Source: an uncultured Eggerthellaceae bacterium (GTDB lineage: Bacteria; Actinomycetota; Coriobacteriia; Coriobacteriales; Eggerthellaceae). From it: 6,616 nt of DNA. Of the stretch, positions 6,226-6,616 are shown in pieces (positions within the stretch are counted from its first letter, which is position 1; every line of letters begins with the position of its first letter). The stretch is from NCBI GenBank assembly GCA_910584145.1, contig CAJTXX010000069.1:1-6616 (forward strand), in the 5' to 3' direction. The notes below the pieces were generated by a model. The model ran no database searches. It saw only the letters and a program-made list of their open reading frames with translations, and had not been told where the DNA came from. Position numbers and translations under genes: made by a program.

Positions 6226-6234
6226 CGTCGCTAT
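6222..6234 (+). promoter_or_regulatory. 13-bp palindrome at the end of the leader ORF
   Basis: ATAGCG-T-CGCTAT is a perfect palindrome around a central T and overlaps the TAG stop of the small ORF. It may be an operator half-site pair or a small hairpin (5 bp, 3-nt loop). Confidence 0.35.
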
Positions 6235-6251
6235 TCCCCTTTGAGCGTGCT

Positions 6252-6274
6252 CATAGGTTGTCATGCATCCTATG
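6252..6274 (+). promoter_or_regulatory. Inverted repeat CATAGG-N11-CCTATG
   Basis: Perfect 6-bp arms (6252-6257 and 6269-6274) are separated by 11 nt, which would space the half-sites about 1.7 helical turns apart. It could be a dimeric regulator site, or chance. Confidence 0.3.
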
Positions 6275-6287
6275 GGTGTACCTGCGT

Positions 6288-6364
6288 GCTGTCTGAGACA
6301 GCCGGTGAGCTGACCTGTTCGGGCTATGCGCTCGGCTGGGTAGCGAGCGACAGCGCGGCAGGTC
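6288..6364 (+). other. Structured 5' leader immediately upstream of the second surface gene
   Basis: One hairpin pairs GCTGTC (6288-6293) with GACAGC (6297-6302) around a TGA loop. Next to it, GACCTG (6312-6317) pairs with CAGGTC (6359-6364) and encloses a CGCTCG (6329-6334) with CGAGCG (6344-6349) hairpin. An alternative pairing of GCGCT (6328-6332) with AGCGC (6352-6356) excludes the inner hairpin. The outer stem ends 8 nt before the ribosome-binding site. I recognise no known riboswitch class. Confidence 0.4.
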
Positions 6365-6372
6365 GATAGGGC

Positions 6373-6378
6373 AAAGGG
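6373..6378 (+). promoter_or_regulatory. Ribosome-binding site deciding the start at 6385
   Basis: AAAGGG lies 6 nt before the ATG at 6385 but directly abuts the ATG at 6379, so 6385 is the better start. A later in-frame ATG at 6400 would still keep the signal peptide. Confidence 0.6.
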
Positions 6379-6384
6379 ATGGAC

Positions 6385-6616
6385 ATGGAAGAGAACAAGA
6401 TGCTCAGACGAGCGTTCTCGGTGGTTCTTGCGGCGACGTTGGCAGTAACGCTGTTGCCCGCAGGTGCGCTATCGTTCGCGGAAGAGGCGGCGTTGCTCTC
6501 GGACGAGGTAGGGCTGCCGATCAGCGGTGAATATCCAGAAGGCGAAGAATCGGCGGGGGGGGGTAGCGTCGATGACGATGCTGCTGGCGACCCTGGGCCG
6601 GATGCGGGCTCCGATG
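6385..6616 (+). CDS. N-terminus of a second secreted surface protein (partial)
   Basis: The gene runs off the window after 77 codons. Residues 1 to about 31 are a clear signal peptide: basic start (NKMLRR), hydrophobic core, then LLPAGALSFA followed by EEAA. The LLPAGAL segment is shared with the signal peptide of the large wall-anchored protein upstream (LLPAGALAYA), suggesting related surface proteins. The mature start is acidic and Gly-rich (SVDDDAAGDPGPDAGSD), typical of a linker before folded modules. A run of nine G interrupts codons 57-60 (AGGG). The frame shown is open to the window edge; one extra G would give TAG at once. It has its own long control region, so it is probably a separate transcription unit from genes 1-4. 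Function cannot be stated from this part. Confidence 0.8.
   Translation, partial: MEENKMLRRAFSVVLAATLAVTLLPAGALSFAEEAALLSDEVGLPISGEYPEGEESAGGGSVDDDAAGDPGPDAGSD
6555..6563 (+). repeat. Homopolymer tract of nine G inside the second surface gene
   Basis: Nine consecutive G lie between C6554 and T6564, 170 nt after the start codon. It is the longest homopolymer in the window. With ten G the reading frame becomes GGG GGG GGG TAG; with eight G the frame stays open to the window end but encodes a different sequence. Confidence 0.9.

Larger units (their letters stand above)
5699..6384. other. Long intergenic region, regulatory content
   Basis: No convincing full-length gene is visible on either strand. 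Open frames in the GC-rich left part (to about 5940) have scrambled composition rich in Arg, Ser, Cys and Ala and no domain pattern on either strand. From about 5990 the GC content drops and TTT, ATA, AGA and AAA become common, in contrast to the flanking genes. The individual hairpins, inverted repeats, promoter candidate and small ORFs are listed separately. A weak 18-nt direct repeat (5702-5719 and 5735-5752, 15/18) is also present. The region may combine the tail of one transcription unit and the control region of the next, possibly with decayed sequence between. Confidence 0.6.

Noticed and set aside
6325..6350. tRNA-like D arm (GCTCGGCTGGGTAGCGAGC)
   Set aside because: No acceptor stem, anticodon arm or T arm can be placed around it, so the likeness is limited to one arm of a leader hairpin.

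Overview
The window is high-GC DNA with long same-strand genes and coding regions dominated by GCG, CTC, ATC and GAT. Together with a sortase signal of the LAKTG type and two small N-terminally anchored extracytoplasmic proteins, this suggests a host-associated high-GC Gram-positive. Class Coriobacteriia (the Eggerthella/Collinsella/Olsenella sphere) is my best guess. That assignment is inference from style and family resemblance; no marker gene is present.

Positions 17-5637 hold four same-strand genes packed as a probable operon. (1) A 209-aa protein has a cytoplasmic tail, one membrane helix and a 112-residue outside domain. (2) A 310-aa secreted beta-rich protein follows, with its true start at 745. 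(3) A 252-aa paralogue of gene 1 shares the same outside domain (about 57% identity, ungapped) but has a different tail. (4) A 1056-aa cell-wall-anchored protein has a signal peptide, two N-terminal beta-rich regions, about six divergent InlB-B-like repeat modules, Pro/Asp and Gly/Asp linkers, and a C-terminal LAKTG-helix-Arg tail. The gaps are 98, 6 and 24 nt. No promoter is visible before gene 1, so transcription probably begins left of the window. A perfect 15-bp hairpin 23 nt after gene 4 is the likely end of the unit. I read the set as a surface-assembly module: two membrane-bound partners flank a secreted subunit, beside a large wall-anchored stalk or adhesin. No sortase gene lies in the window.

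Positions 5638-6384 (about 750 nt) hold no convincing full-length gene. The first 300 nt are GC-rich with two strong hairpins. From about 5990 the GC content falls, and this part contains a candidate extended -10 promoter, a pair of 12/13-nt inverted repeats around it, a possible 58-codon ORF with a nested 11-codon ORF that has a good ribosome-binding site, small palindromes, and a foldable leader just before the next gene.

From 6385 to the window end there is the start of a second secreted surface-protein gene. Its signal peptide resembles that of gene 4, and 57 codons into the gene it carries a run of nine G. One extra G would create an immediate TAG stop. That makes it a candidate phase-variable (slipped-strand) switch and is the most checkable unusual feature here.
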